Shown in pieces: positions 44,204-52,296 of a stretch of 64,000 nucleotides of DNA. The notes beneath the pieces were generated by a model that worked only from the letters and a program-made list of their open reading frames with translations, searched no databases and had not been told where the DNA came from. This stretch comes from Paenibacillus sp. Marseille-Q4541 (GTDB lineage: Bacteria; Bacillota; Bacilli; Paenibacillales; Paenibacillaceae), in the NCBI RefSeq assembly GCF_018310695.1, contig NZ_JAGXCY010000001.1, positions 124,001-188,000 on the forward strand, in the 5' to 3' direction. The position numbers and the translations under genes were made by a program. Numbering within the stretch: the stretch's first letter is position 1; each line of letters begins with the position of its first letter.

Positions 44204-45235
44204 TTATCGTTCCCCTCCTGACTCTTCATCGGCATACACATGCAGCAGGGTATCTTCTGGCTTCGGATATGGAGCATCATCCGCATATTCCGTAGCTTCT
44301 TTCAGTTCCATACTGAGCTGGGCAGCCAGATCGTTATCACGCTCTTCGTCCCAAATTCCACAGTCAATCAAATATTGCTTCATTTTGGCAAGTCCGTCTT
44401 TTTTCCAATTTTCTTCGACTTCTTCCTTGGTCCGATAAGCCAGATCATTATCTGAAGTGGAATGTGGTGAAAGTCTGTACATCATAGCTTCAATTAAAGT
44501 AGGACCTTCTCCTGCAACAGCACGTTCACGAGCTTCTTTTACCGCAGCATAAACCGCAAGTGCATCATTCCCATCAACACGGAGTCCTGGGAAACCATAG
44601 CCAAGTGCTCGATCACTTACTTTACCGCTAAGCTGTTTGTGAATAGGTACAGAGATCGCGTACTGATTATTCTCAACCATGATAATTACGGGAAGTTTGT
44701 GTACTCCCGCAAAGTTACTTCCTTCATGAAAGTCACCCTGATTACTTGAACCTTCTCCAAAGGTAACGAAAGATACAAAATCTTTCTTCTGCATTTTAGC
44801 AGCTAGTGCTACCCCAACAGCATGAGGAACTTGAGTCGTTACCGGACTTGATCCAGTTACGATTCGAAGGCGTTTGCTACCAAAATGACCCGGCATTTGA
44901 CGTCCTCCGCTATTCGGATCTTCTGCCTTCGCAAATGCAGACAGCATGAGTTCTCGAGGCGTCATCCCTACCGCTAAAACAAATCCATAATCCCGGTAAT
45001 ACGGCAGGAAGTAATCCTTCTCCCGATCAAGTGCAAAAGCAGCAGCTACCTGAGCTGTCTCTTGACCGATACCGGATACATGGAAATTGATTTTCCCTGC
45101 TCTCTGCAAGAGCATACAACGTTCATCGAATTTACGAGCCAGGAGCATATATTTGTACATATCAATAACCTGACCGTCTGAGAGACCAAGCTCGTTATGT
45201 TTGTACTGCTTAGATGTCATGTTTTTTAAGTTCAA
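44204..45235 (-). CDS. bkdAA: 2-oxoisovalerate dehydrogenase E1 alpha
   Basis: 343-residue alpha subunit of E1. Thiamine diphosphate site: FGEGSSNQGDFHEGSNFAGVHKLPVI, and phosphorylation-loop region RLSPHSTSDND. The TTG at 45235 fits as start because GGAGGG is 10 bases upstream; ATG five codons later is too far. The gene follows lpd after a 180-base gap containing a candidate promoter. Confidence 0.92.
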   Translation of the reverse strand: MNLKNMTSKQYKHNELGLSDGQVIDMYKYMLLARKFDERCMLLQRAGKINFHVSGIGQETAQVAAAFALDREKDYFLPYYRDYGFVLAVGMTPRELMLSAFAKAEDPNSGGRQMPGHFGSKRLRIVTGSSPVTTQVPHAVGVALAAKMQKKDFVSFVTFGEGSSNQGDFHEGSNFAGVHKLPVIIMVENNQYAISVPIHKQLSGKVSDRALGYGFPGLRVDGNDALAVYAAVKEARERAVAGEGPTLIEAMMYRLSPHSTSDNDLAYRTKEEVEENWKKDGLAKMKQYLIDCGIWDEERDNDLAAQLSMELKEATEYADDAPYPKPEDTLLHVYADEESGGER

Positions 45236-45322
45236 AAGTTACGAACCCTCCTTTTAGAGTAGCTTAAATATCTTTAGTACTGTCTTGTCTTAAAACCTGG
45301 TACTAAGACTTGGCTTAAGCAC

Positions 45323-45328
45323 ATTATA
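45323..45328 (-). promoter_or_regulatory. Candidate -10 element before bkdAA
   Basis: TATAAT on the minus strand, about 85 bases upstream of bkdAA. No good -35 TTGACA-like box at the usual spacing was found, so it may need an activator. Confidence 0.35.
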
Positions 45329-45368
45329 CTCGTTTTCTCTGAAAAAAGAAAAGACATAAAGCACAATC

Positions 45369-45382
45369 ATGACAAGTGTCAT
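45369..45382. promoter_or_regulatory. Palindrome ATGACA-AG-TGTCAT upstream of bkdAA
   Basis: Six-base arms with a two-base centre, centred about 50 bases before the candidate TATAAT on the minus strand. Typical operator size and place, between lpd and bkdAA. The binding protein is unknown. Confidence 0.4.
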
Positions 45383-45414
45383 AGTTACCCATTGCATTCA
45401 TTAAAAAGCAAAAT

Positions 45415-46836
45415 CTACTTTCCTATGGCGCTGCCATCTACATCAAGCATTGCTTCGCCAATGATCTCTGATAAGGAAGGATGAGGATGAACAAGTTGCC
45501 CTACTTCCCAAGGGGTTGCATCGAGTAGCTGTGCTAGTGCTGCTTCACTAATCAGATCTGTAACATGGGTCCCAATCAGATGCACACCCAAAATATCATT
45601 TGTTTTCTCATCAGTTATCACTTTGGCAAACCCATCTTGATGTCCATGGACCAACGCTTTGCCAATAGCCTGAAAAGGAAATTTCCCGATTTTTATCGTA
45701 TATCCAAGTTCACGAGCCTGCTTTTCCGTGTATCCTACACTCGCTGCTTCCGGTCTTGAATAAATAGCTCTTGGAATAAAATGATCCGGAGTAGCATGTA
45801 CCCCTTCGCCTGCCAAATGTTGTACTGCACGGATTCCTTCATGAGAGGCAACATGCGCCAGCTGTAGACCGCCGATACAGTCACCAATAGCATAAATATG
45901 AGGAACAGCCGTCTGTAACTGGCCATTGACCTCTATAAAGCCGTTTAACGTCTTGATATCGGTGTTCTCAATGCCGATATTTTCGATGTTCGCTACTCGA
46001 CCTACCGATATCAAAATTTTGGAGGCAGATAATGTTTCACTATCATCTCCTGTTTGTACCTCGATAGAGAATGAATCGCCGCGGTCTGTATATGTATCTG
46101 TCAAAACCTGCACATTTGTTCTTACCTCAACTCCACGCTTTACGAGCAGACGTTTCATCTCAGCAGCGATGTCTTGGTCTTCTTGAGGAAGAATATGATC
46201 CGCTGCCTCGATCAGAGTGACCTTTACATTGAAATCGCAGAGCATAGAAGCCCACTCCACTCCAATGACTCCCCCGCCGACAATGATTATAGAATCCGGC
46301 AGCTCGTCCATTAGAAGAGCCTCATCACTAGTCATAATTTTATCTCCATCCGGTTTCAGTCCCGGAAGCGTTCTTGGACGGGATCCAGTAGCAATAATGA
46401 GGTTTGCAGGAACTACGTTTTCCATCTCACCGTTTTCAAGTTCAACCGCGAGTGCCCCACTTTTCGGCGAGAAAATCGAAGGACCGATAACTCTTCCTTT
46501 CCCTTGCAAAACCGAAATTTTATTTTTGCGCATCAAATATTGAACACCCTGATGGAGTTGCTGAACGATTGCCTCTTTTCTTTCTTGCACTTTTGGAAAA
46601 ACCAAAGTAGCCCCTGATGTTTCGATTCCATAACTAGCACTGTCTTTAATGTCCGCATAAACTTCCGCACTCCGAAGAAGTGCCTTGCTTGGAATACAAC
46701 CTCGGTGAAGACACGTTCCACCCAGCTTGTCCTTTTCTACAATCACTACAGATTTCCCTAACTGAGCAGCTCGAATAGCAGCCACATAGCCACCTGTTCC
46801 TCCACCCAAAATCGCAACATCACACTCGATTGCCAT
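45415..46836 (-). CDS. lpdV: Dihydrolipoyl dehydrogenase (E3)
   Basis: 473-residue flavoprotein that reoxidises dihydrolipoyl groups on E2 with NAD+. FAD site GGGTGGYVAAIRAAQ, redox pair GGTCLHRGCIPSKALL, NAD site VGGGVIGVEWA and C-terminal catalytic HPHPSLSEI. ATG 46836 is chosen because GGGGG lies 10 bases upstream. It is the E3 of the branched-chain complex by position, 180 bases before bkdAA. Confidence 0.94.
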   Translation of the reverse strand: MAIECDVAILGGGTGGYVAAIRAAQLGKSVVIVEKDKLGGTCLHRGCIPSKALLRSAEVYADIKDSASYGIETSGATLVFPKVQERKEAIVQQLHQGVQYLMRKNKISVLQGKGRVIGPSIFSPKSGALAVELENGEMENVVPANLIIATGSRPRTLPGLKPDGDKIMTSDEALLMDELPDSIIIVGGGVIGVEWASMLCDFNVKVTLIEAADHILPQEDQDIAAEMKRLLVKRGVEVRTNVQVLTDTYTDRGDSFSIEVQTGDDSETLSASKILISVGRVANIENIGIENTDIKTLNGFIEVNGQLQTAVPHIYAIGDCIGGLQLAHVASHEGIRAVQHLAGEGVHATPDHFIPRAIYSRPEAASVGYTEKQARELGYTIKIGKFPFQAIGKALVHGHQDGFAKVITDEKTNDILGVHLIGTHVTDLISEAALAQLLDATPWEVGQLVHPHPSLSEIIGEAMLDVDGSAIGK

Positions 46837-46997
46837 GAAAATCATTCCCCCAATTCTTACACGTTGTCGTTATATTACATCTATTGTACTCTCACTTTCT
46901 TCGAATCACAAAAACCCGGAACGCCCAATAGACAGTATCTAGAAGACAAGGTATCATATAGAAATACTACATGCGTATGAAAAGGGGTTTTTGCACG

Positions 46998-47282
46998 ATG
47001 AAGCTTATGCTTTCCCGATTTCTTGCCATTGTCATTCTCGTTATCCCGGGTCTTGGAGCAATGAAAGGTTTTTTGATGATTAAAGATTCCTTGTTCCATT
47101 ATTATGCCGATCATGGCGATGATCTCATCCATTCTCCGCGTTTTGAATGGCTTAACTTTAGCTTAGGAATGATCCTCTTTGTTGCCTGTATGGCCTTTCT
47201 TGGCGGTTGGATTCTGTTCCGTGACCGGAAGCGCAATTATGTCGGACCTCGTTTCAGACAAAAACAAAACACCGACGCGTAG
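46998..47282 (+). CDS. DUF2627 membrane protein (YqzF-like)
   Basis: 94-residue membrane protein with two helices (about 4-24 and 51-73) and a basic tail. The GAMKGFLMIKD segment and loop FHYYADHGDDLIHSPRFEW fit the DUF2627 family, of unknown function, which sits next to the bkd genes in Bacillus as here. ATG 46998 has AAGGGG 10 bases upstream; a 9-codon upstream extension is unlikely. Confidence 0.8.
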   Translation: MKLMLSRFLAIVILVIPGLGAMKGFLMIKDSLFHYYADHGDDLIHSPRFEWLNFSLGMILFVACMAFLGGWILFRDRKRNYVGPRFRQKQNTDA

Positions 47283-47371
47283 TCCTTAAGATAGAAAAAC
47301 TTTACCTTTGCCGCCGGGTTCCATATAATTTTAATCCTATATATCTTACTCGCTGATAGGGGTACCTGATC

Positions 47372-47749
47372 ATGATCTCATTTTTACTTACTTTAAAAAG
47401 ATTACTCAAAGGCTTGTTCCATGGATTAAAGGACAAAAGATTTCTTGCTCTTTTTACCCTGACCATCGCCACGTTGCTCTCAGGAACTATTTTTTACTCA
47501 AGTGTGGAAAATATGAGCTATATGGATGCACTTTACTTTTCTGCTGTCACGTTAACGACCATCGGTCATCCCACACTAGCACCAGAAACTACATTCGGTA
47601 AAATGTTTACGATTATTTATATGTTTGCTGGCATCGGCATTACTTTCGCAATGATCGCAAGAATCACGCTTGGAATTGTGTTCCCAGAGAAATTAAGCGA
47701 AGATAGCCCTAAAGAAGCCACGCCTGTAAATCAATTAGATGTTAAATAA
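47372..47749 (+). CDS. Two-helix ion channel-like protein with noncanonical filter
   Basis: 125 residues. A first helix at about 24-44, a pore-loop region and a second helix at about 78-100 give the fold of a two-helix potassium channel subunit (Ion_trans_2). The pore reads AVTLTTIGHPTLAPETTFGK, where most potassium channels have TVGYGD: Thr and Gly are kept, but the following residues are His, Pro and Thr. AGGGG lies 9 bases before the ATG. Ion selectivity cannot be stated. No regulatory domain follows the second helix. Confidence 0.8.
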   Translation: MISFLLTLKRLLKGLFHGLKDKRFLALFTLTIATLLSGTIFYSSVENMSYMDALYFSAVTLTTIGHPTLAPETTFGKMFTIIYMFAGIGITFAMIARITLGIVFPEKLSEDSPKEATPVNQLDVK

Positions 47750-47755
47750 CCATTT

Positions 47756-47784
47756 GCCTTCTTTTTTAAGAAGGCTTTTTCTTT
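47756..47784. terminator. Intrinsic terminator of the channel gene
   Basis: Arms GCCTTCTT/AAGAAGGC with a TTTT loop, followed by TTTTTC, right after the channel gene and before a convergent small gene. Confidence 0.85.
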
Positions 47785-47785
47785 T

Positions 47786-48004
47786 TTACTCATACAAAGC
47801 ATCTCTAAGTTTGGTAGACATTCTTGAGTCTCCTGTGGTCTTCTGAAGAATTATTTTTCTTAAACGTTCATTTTGTCCTTGTACAGCAGAAAATTCAGAT
47901 AATATTTCGGAAATGAATTTTTCTGTTTCCGCATCCAATGTACTTTTTTGTTGCAGCAGAGTAAATTTCGTTTGCCATGCTGTATATTTTTCTTCATTAT
48001 TCAT
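47786..48004 (-). CDS. Small hypothetical cytoplasmic protein
   Basis: 72 residues from ATG 48004 (GAGGTG 8 bases upstream; earlier in-frame GTG or ATG codons are close by). It is highly charged and mostly helical, with no cysteine, no membrane segment and no recognised domain; start NNEEKYTAWQTKF, end MSTKLRDALYE. Stands alone on the minus strand between the channel gene and divergent tdk. Confidence 0.6.
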   Translation of the reverse strand: MNNEEKYTAWQTKFTLLQQKSTLDAETEKFISEILSEFSAVQGQNERLRKIILQKTTGDSRMSTKLRDALYE

Positions 48005-48182
48005 CATTATCACCTCATCTTTATCACCATATCATGTTAGGAAGAAATTGTGCACATTTTTACGATCCACTATATAACAAAACAGTGGCTTCCATGCTTT
48101 TATTTATGTTAATCTATAATGGCTCTTTTGGGGAAACCAAAAGATTTAGAGCGGATTGTGCAAAAGAGAGGAAGATATTGCT

Positions 48183-48788
48183 GTGTCAAAAGGTCGTATT
48201 ACCGTAATAACCGGGCCCATGTTCAGTGAGAAATCAGGAGAACTGATCAGACGCTGTCAAAAATTAATAAAATATGGTCGCCGAAAAGTTGTTGCCTACA
48301 AACCTGTTGAAGATGATCGTTTTGAAATCGACGAAATCGTCAGTCGTATCGGCTATAGATTACCTGCAATTCCGATTCCAAAGCAGCTTTCTCCGCAGAT
48401 TGTCGAGAAAATTCTGGATGAAACGAAAGATGCGGATGTAGTCGCATTTGATGAAGTACAGTTCTTCAGCAGAGAGATTATGGATATCGTCGAAGAGCTT
48501 GCTTATTGCGGAAAACATGTCATCGTGGATGGTTTAAATATGGACTACCGTGGTAAAGAGTTTGGATTTATCGGCGGGTTACTCGCTATGTCAGATGATA
48601 TTGAAAAACTGTCTGCTTTCTGTGCCGTATGTGGAAGCCCTGATGCTGCGTTTACTCAGCGTATTGTAAATGGCGAACCTGTTACGCTAGGACCTGTCGT
48701 CATGATTGGAGATTCCGAAGCGTATGAACCTAGATGTCGTAAATGTTTTGTTCCCCCTCACAAAGTAAAATGTGAAGATGAGAATTAA
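48183..48788 (+). CDS. tdk: Thymidine kinase
   Basis: 201-residue type II thymidine kinase for dTMP salvage. P-loop GPMFSEKSGELI, Walker B-like VVAFDEVQFF, and four-Cys zinc site (CAVCG and CRKC). The GTG at 48183 is preferred over an upstream TTG since GAGAGG lies 11 bases before it. Tetrameric feedback-regulated enzymes of this type are usual in Firmicutes. Stands alone and ends at a terminator. Confidence 0.95.
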   Translation: MSKGRITVITGPMFSEKSGELIRRCQKLIKYGRRKVVAYKPVEDDRFEIDEIVSRIGYRLPAIPIPKQLSPQIVEKILDETKDADVVAFDEVQFFSREIMDIVEELAYCGKHVIVDGLNMDYRGKEFGFIGGLLAMSDDIEKLSAFCAVCGSPDAAFTQRIVNGEPVTLGPVVMIGDSEAYEPRCRKCFVPPHKVKCEDEN

Positions 48789-48829
48789 TAAAGGAGTGTC
48801 CGGTATAAATCGGGCACTCCTTTATTTTT
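48789..48829 (+). terminator. Intrinsic terminator of tdk
   Basis: Arms AATAAAGGAGTGTCC and GGGCACTCCTTTATT around GGTATAAATC, followed by TTTTC. Confidence 0.92.
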
Positions 48830-48871
48830 CAGCTGTCGACTGAGCGGTAGCTGTGCTAGTCACTGTATTCA

Positions 48872-49348
48872 TTATTGTTCCCGTGATACAAAGTACTTGT
48901 TAGTCATATAGTAAGCATCGCCACGCGAAGTCTCCACCATACCCTTTTTCGGATCCAAAAATACAATTTCTTTGCACTTGGTGCAATACCACTTCGTCCG
49001 TTTATAAGGAGACTCGGTTACGTAAGCAGTTCCACATTTGCAATCAATTTTCATTAAGATCTCATTCGCTCTATAAGCGGTTGAGAGACGATCCATATTA
49101 TCTTGTTGTACAGGCACTATTACATTCTGATAGTCAGAAAATTGATTCTGAACTTTGAAGTCAGAGACTAGTGTGGGATTTAAGCCAAAAAACTCTTTAC
49201 CGATCTCAGCTATAAACTTCGTGTCGTTTCTGTAGCAATGCATCCATTCCTGAATTTGTTTATTGGACAATGGAACTGTCCCTTTAACACCGCTATTCAG
49301 TGTGTATGTCATAATATATAGTGTGTCGTCTTGTTTGCTTGAGTACAT
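48872..49348 (-). CDS. Hypothetical zinc-ribbon protein
   Basis: 158 residues, not recognised. The first 95 residues are soluble and mixed, with NSGVKGTVPLSNKQIQEWMH and an aromatic, polar pattern. A four-cysteine zinc-ribbon follows (CKCG near 103 and CTKC near 121), then a short tail with FLDPKKGMVE. No signal or membrane segment. Start MYSSKQDDTLY; GGAGG lies 7 bases upstream. It stands alone downstream of the next zinc-ribbon gene, between tdk and spo0A. Confidence 0.7.
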   Translation of the reverse strand: MYSSKQDDTLYIMTYTLNSGVKGTVPLSNKQIQEWMHCYRNDTKFIAEIGKEFFGLNPTLVSDFKVQNQFSDYQNVIVPVQQDNMDRLSTAYRANEILMKIDCKCGTAYVTESPYKRTKWYCTKCKEIVFLDPKKGMVETSRGDAYYMTNKYFVSREQ

Positions 49349-49461
49349 TAGAAACCTCCTTATTCTCTGCTAATGTACTACAACTCTTAACCGAAAGCAA
49401 AGGCTATTCTTCATGTAATAACCACCAAATGTGGCATTACACGACAACTATGGATGGATTG

Positions 49462-49740
49462 TTATATTCGAAGCATTTTCTTACTGCTCTCGTTATTCTC
49501 ACATTCTTTGCATAAACCTGTAATTTTCCCAACAGGGTCTGCATAAAAATGAAGCCTTTTATACTTATTGCATTTTCCACATTTCTGGACTTTCTGTACA
49601 CTTTGTTTATCTCGGTTCTTACGGAATTGGTCCAGATGAACCAAGTTAGATGCCTTTTTCACTTTGCGTGAAGTCTTACGTTGATAACCTATATATAGGA
49701 GAGATAGAGCAGCAATTCCTATGATCGATAACCATAACAT
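49462..49740 (-). CDS. Hypothetical membrane-anchored zinc-ribbon protein
   Basis: 92 residues from ATG 49740 (AAAGGGG 11 bases upstream). One membrane helix (about 1-19), a lysine-rich cytoplasmic linker, then a four-cysteine cluster CGKC...CKEC with 21 residues between the pairs, as in a short zinc finger. No family recognised. It lies downstream of spo0A, past its terminator, with another zinc-ribbon gene next to it. Confidence 0.65.
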   Translation of the reverse strand: MLWLSIIGIAALSLLYIGYQRKTSRKVKKASNLVHLDQFRKNRDKQSVQKVQKCGKCNKYKRLHFYADPVGKITGLCKECENNESSKKMLRI

Positions 49741-49773
49741 AAGTAGCACTTCCCCTTTCCAAATCATTTCTTG

Positions 49774-49804
49774 AAAAAGCGCCTACCTCTTTTCAGGCAA
49801 GCGC
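49774..49804 (-). terminator. Intrinsic terminator of spo0A
   Basis: Minus strand GCGCTTGCCT/AGGTAGGCGC around GAAAAG, two G-T pairs, followed by TTTTTC, 57 bases after spo0A. Confidence 0.85.
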
Positions 49805-49860
49805 AGTTTATTATGAGGTTTAAAGGGCATTGTACATTCTTGTTAACGATCTGAAACATT

Positions 49861-50670
49861 TTAAGACACTTTATGTTCGATCCGCAGCTTGTCAGCAACC
49901 ATGGCAATGAATTCACTGTTTGTAGGTTTGGATTTACTGATGTTAATCGTATAGCCAAACAAATGGCTAATTGAATCAATATTTCCACGTGTCCATGCTA
50001 CTTCAATGGCATGACGAATAGCTCGTTCTACTCGAGAAGGTGTTGTTTTGAACTTTTCTGCGATAGCCGGATACAGTGTTTTGGTAATGGCCCCAAGTAT
50101 TTCAATGTTGTTGTACACCATCGTGATGGCTTCGCGCAAATATTGGTAACCCTTAATATGAGCAGGCACTCCAATTTCATGAATAATAGAAGTAATACTT
50201 GCGTCCAAATTTTTGGATTTTCCGATAGGAACAACATTTGATTTATGGGAGGAAGAAATCATTTGAGAACTATTACTTGTGATAGCTTGAGAACCAACTA
50301 GCTGGCGCACTCGGTTTGCAAGTACTTCCATATCAAACGGCTTTAAAATGTAATAGGAAGCTCCCAGCTGAACTGCTCGTTGTGTAATATTCTCCTGTCC
50401 AAAAGCAGTCAGCATAATCACTTTAGGCTGTGGAGACAAATTCATCTCACGAAGGCGTTCAAGTACCCCTAACCCATCCAGATGAGGCATAATGATATCA
50501 AGAATTAGAACATCCGGAACGTTTTTTGTTTCCTGGATCAACTGAAGTACCTCTTCACCGTTATAGGCAATACCCGTTACTTCCATGTCTTCTTGCTCGG
50601 ATATATATTCAGCTAGTAAATTCGTAAACTCCCGGTTATCATCAGCCAATAATACTTCAATATTTTGCAA
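49861..50670 (-). CDS. spo0A: Sporulation master regulator Spo0A
   Basis: 269-residue response regulator at the end of the phosphorelay. Receiver domain with acidic DD 10-11 and phosphorylated Asp58 in LILDIIMPH, and Lys in [11 protein letters not shown] short variable hinge is followed by the effector domain with recognition helix [17 protein letters not shown] and SLFGYTI-type [22 protein letters not shown]. Upstream has three exact 0A boxes and a SigH-like promoter, consistent with self-activation. Follows spoIVB. Confidence 0.98.
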   Translation of the reverse strand: MQNIEVLLADDNREFTNLLAEYISEQEDMEVTGIAYNGEEVLQLIQETKNVPDVLILDIIMPHLDGLGVLERLREMNLSPQPKVIMLTAFGQENITQRAVQLGASYYILKPFDMEVLANRVRQLVGSQAITSNSSQMISSSHKSNVVPIGKSKNLDASITSIIHEIGVPAHIKGYQYLREAITMVYNNIEILGAITKTLYPAIAEKFKTTPSRVERAIRHAIEVAWTRGNIDSISHLFGYTINISKSKPTNSEFIAMVADKLRIEHKVS

Positions 50671-50723
50671 ATGTATTTCCTCCCTTAGGCAATTGTTGAA
50701 TCCTCATACCCTTACAGCTTTAG

Positions 50724-50752
50724 ATTTTCGACACAAGAAAGGAAAATCCTTC
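50724..50752 (-). promoter_or_regulatory. Candidate SigH promoter of spo0A
   Basis: Minus strand GAAGGATTT (exact SigH -35 pattern), 11 bases, then GTCGAAAAT (8 of 9 to RnnGAATww). The -10 overlaps the 0A box at 50727-50733 and the -35 abuts the one at 50753-50759. Confidence 0.6.
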
Positions 50753-50844
50753 TGTCGAAAAATATTTTCTTTATTTTTTTTAGCCATTGATTTATAATAT
50801 TTTATTTTATTTCATTTTATGATTTTCTTCATCTGTATTCGACA
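50727..50844. promoter_or_regulatory. Three 0A boxes before spo0A
   Basis: Exact TGTCGAA heptamers at 50727-50733 (minus), 50753-50759 (plus) and 50838-50844 (minus). This is the core binding sequence of Spo0A; clustering before spo0A points to self-control. The distal one touches the terminator of spoIVB. Confidence 0.8.
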
Positions 50845-50847
50845 AAA

Positions 50848-50876
50848 AATCTTAAGGCTTAACTCGCCTTAAGATT
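50848..50876 (-). terminator. Terminator overlapping the end of spoIVB
   Basis: Eleven-base perfect arms AATCTTAAGGC/GCCTTAAGATT with a seven-base loop, then TTTTTT on the minus strand. The 5' arm encodes the last residues of SpoIVB and the loop holds its stop codon, so terminator and gene share sequence. Confidence 0.85.
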
Positions 50877-52196
50877 CGTTGATTGTTTATTAGGAATGAC
50901 TACACCAGCATCTTCTAACATCCATTCAATAAAGCATCCATAACCTGATTTTGGATCATTAACAAAAACATGTGTGACGGCTCCAATCAGTTTACCATTC
51001 TGGATAATTGGGCTACCACTCATACCTTGAACAATCCCGCCTGTCTTATCAATAAGACGCTTATCCGTGATTCGAATAACAAGACCTTTGGTAGCAGCTT
51101 TATCTTGAGGTGAGACGTGGACAACATCTACGGTAAACCGTTCAATTTTTTGTCCATCCAGAACCGTCAAAATTTCGGCAGGTCCTTCCTTCACTTCATG
51201 AGCAAAAGCTACAGGAATGGGTTTTTCATATAAGCTGTGTTCTGGATTAACCGGCATTTTCCCGAAAATTCCAAATGGAGTATTTCGTTCGATGTTACCA
51301 AGAATTTTACTTTCTTTTGTGAAAATCGCTCTTTTCTCACCAGGATCACCGGATTCGCTCTTCGCAATAGAAGTGACATTAGATTGTACAATCTCTCCGC
51401 TGCCTACCACAATTGGCGTTTGTGTGTTCATGTCTGTAATAACGTGACCTAGAGCCCCATACACTCCTTGATCTGGTGCATAGAACGTTAATGTTCCTAC
51501 CCCTGCCGCCGAGTCTCGGATATAAAGACCAAGACGCCAAGCTTGATCTTCTTCATCAAAAATAGGAGTTAGCTTGGTCTTGATGACTTTCCCTTGGCGG
51601 GTTAACGTGATATCAATGGGTTTCTTCATTTTACCCGACTCAAGAACAGTATCTGCTACGGCGGTTACTCCCGTTATCGGCTTACCATTCATGTGAGTCA
51701 ATAAATCACCCAATTTGATTCCCGCTTCTTCCCCAGGTGATACAGGAGCCTTACTTGCAACGCGAACTAAATGATGTCCCACGACCAAAATACCAGCTGA
51801 TTTCACTTTAACCCCAATCGTTTGACCACCCGGCATTACCTTTAAATCAGGTACGACGAGAACATCCGTCGTTTTAAGTGGGATTTTACCAAACAACTTC
51901 CATGTTAGTTTTGTTGTACCCTCGTGCTGAGGATGCAAGTGAATGGAATGCTGCCTGGAAGTAGCCGTTAGTTTAGAGCGGGTTCCGGCTTTTACCTTCA
52001 GCACCTCTGATTGATCATCAGAGACAATGGCATCCACTGGAGCAGATACTTCGAGATCTGTCTCGCGCCCAGCTAATAAACGAAGCTCATCTGGCAATGA
52101 GGCATAACTAAACACGGGCAATAGGGTCTGTCCGAACAGACAGATAGAGAAGACAACAATAAGGCCAATAAGTTTCTTTCCAAGGTTAAGCTTCAA
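50859..52196 (-). CDS. spoIVB: SpoIVB serine peptidase
   Basis: 445-residue secreted sporulation protease of the SigK checkpoint: in the intermembrane space it triggers processing of pro-SigK. Signal/anchor helix (about 8-30), a region with a PDZ domain near 125-195 (GIKLGDLLTHMNGKP), and an S55 peptidase domain with His in LGHVITD and Ser in QGMSGSPII. Expressed in the forespore in Bacillus. Downstream is spo0A, upstream recN, the standard order. Confidence 0.95.
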   Translation of the reverse strand: MKLNLGKKLIGLIVVFSICLFGQTLLPVFSYASLPDELRLLAGRETDLEVSAPVDAIVSDDQSEVLKVKAGTRSKLTATSRQHSIHLHPQHEGTTKLTWKLFGKIPLKTTDVLVVPDLKVMPGGQTIGVKVKSAGILVVGHHLVRVASKAPVSPGEEAGIKLGDLLTHMNGKPITGVTAVADTVLESGKMKKPIDITLTRQGKVIKTKLTPIFDEEDQAWRLGLYIRDSAAGVGTLTFYAPDQGVYGALGHVITDMNTQTPIVVGSGEIVQSNVTSIAKSESGDPGEKRAIFTKESKILGNIERNTPFGIFGKMPVNPEHSLYEKPIPVAFAHEVKEGPAEILTVLDGQKIERFTVDVVHVSPQDKAATKGLVIRITDKRLIDKTGGIVQGMSGSPIIQNGKLIGAVTHVFVNDPKSGYGCFIEWMLEDAGVVIPNKQSTNLKAS

Positions 52197-52296
52197 GTGG
52201 CTGTCACACTCCCTTTGCTTCGTTCGCTTGACGAAAGGTGGTCGCCAATTGCGTAACTATAACATAACCTTGGACATGGCCTTTTATTACTGTCAA

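Noticed and set aside
45274-45309. Stem TTAGTAC/GTACTAA between lpd and bkdAA as a terminator
   Set aside because: Seven-base stem with a 19-base loop and no T tract; too weak to call.
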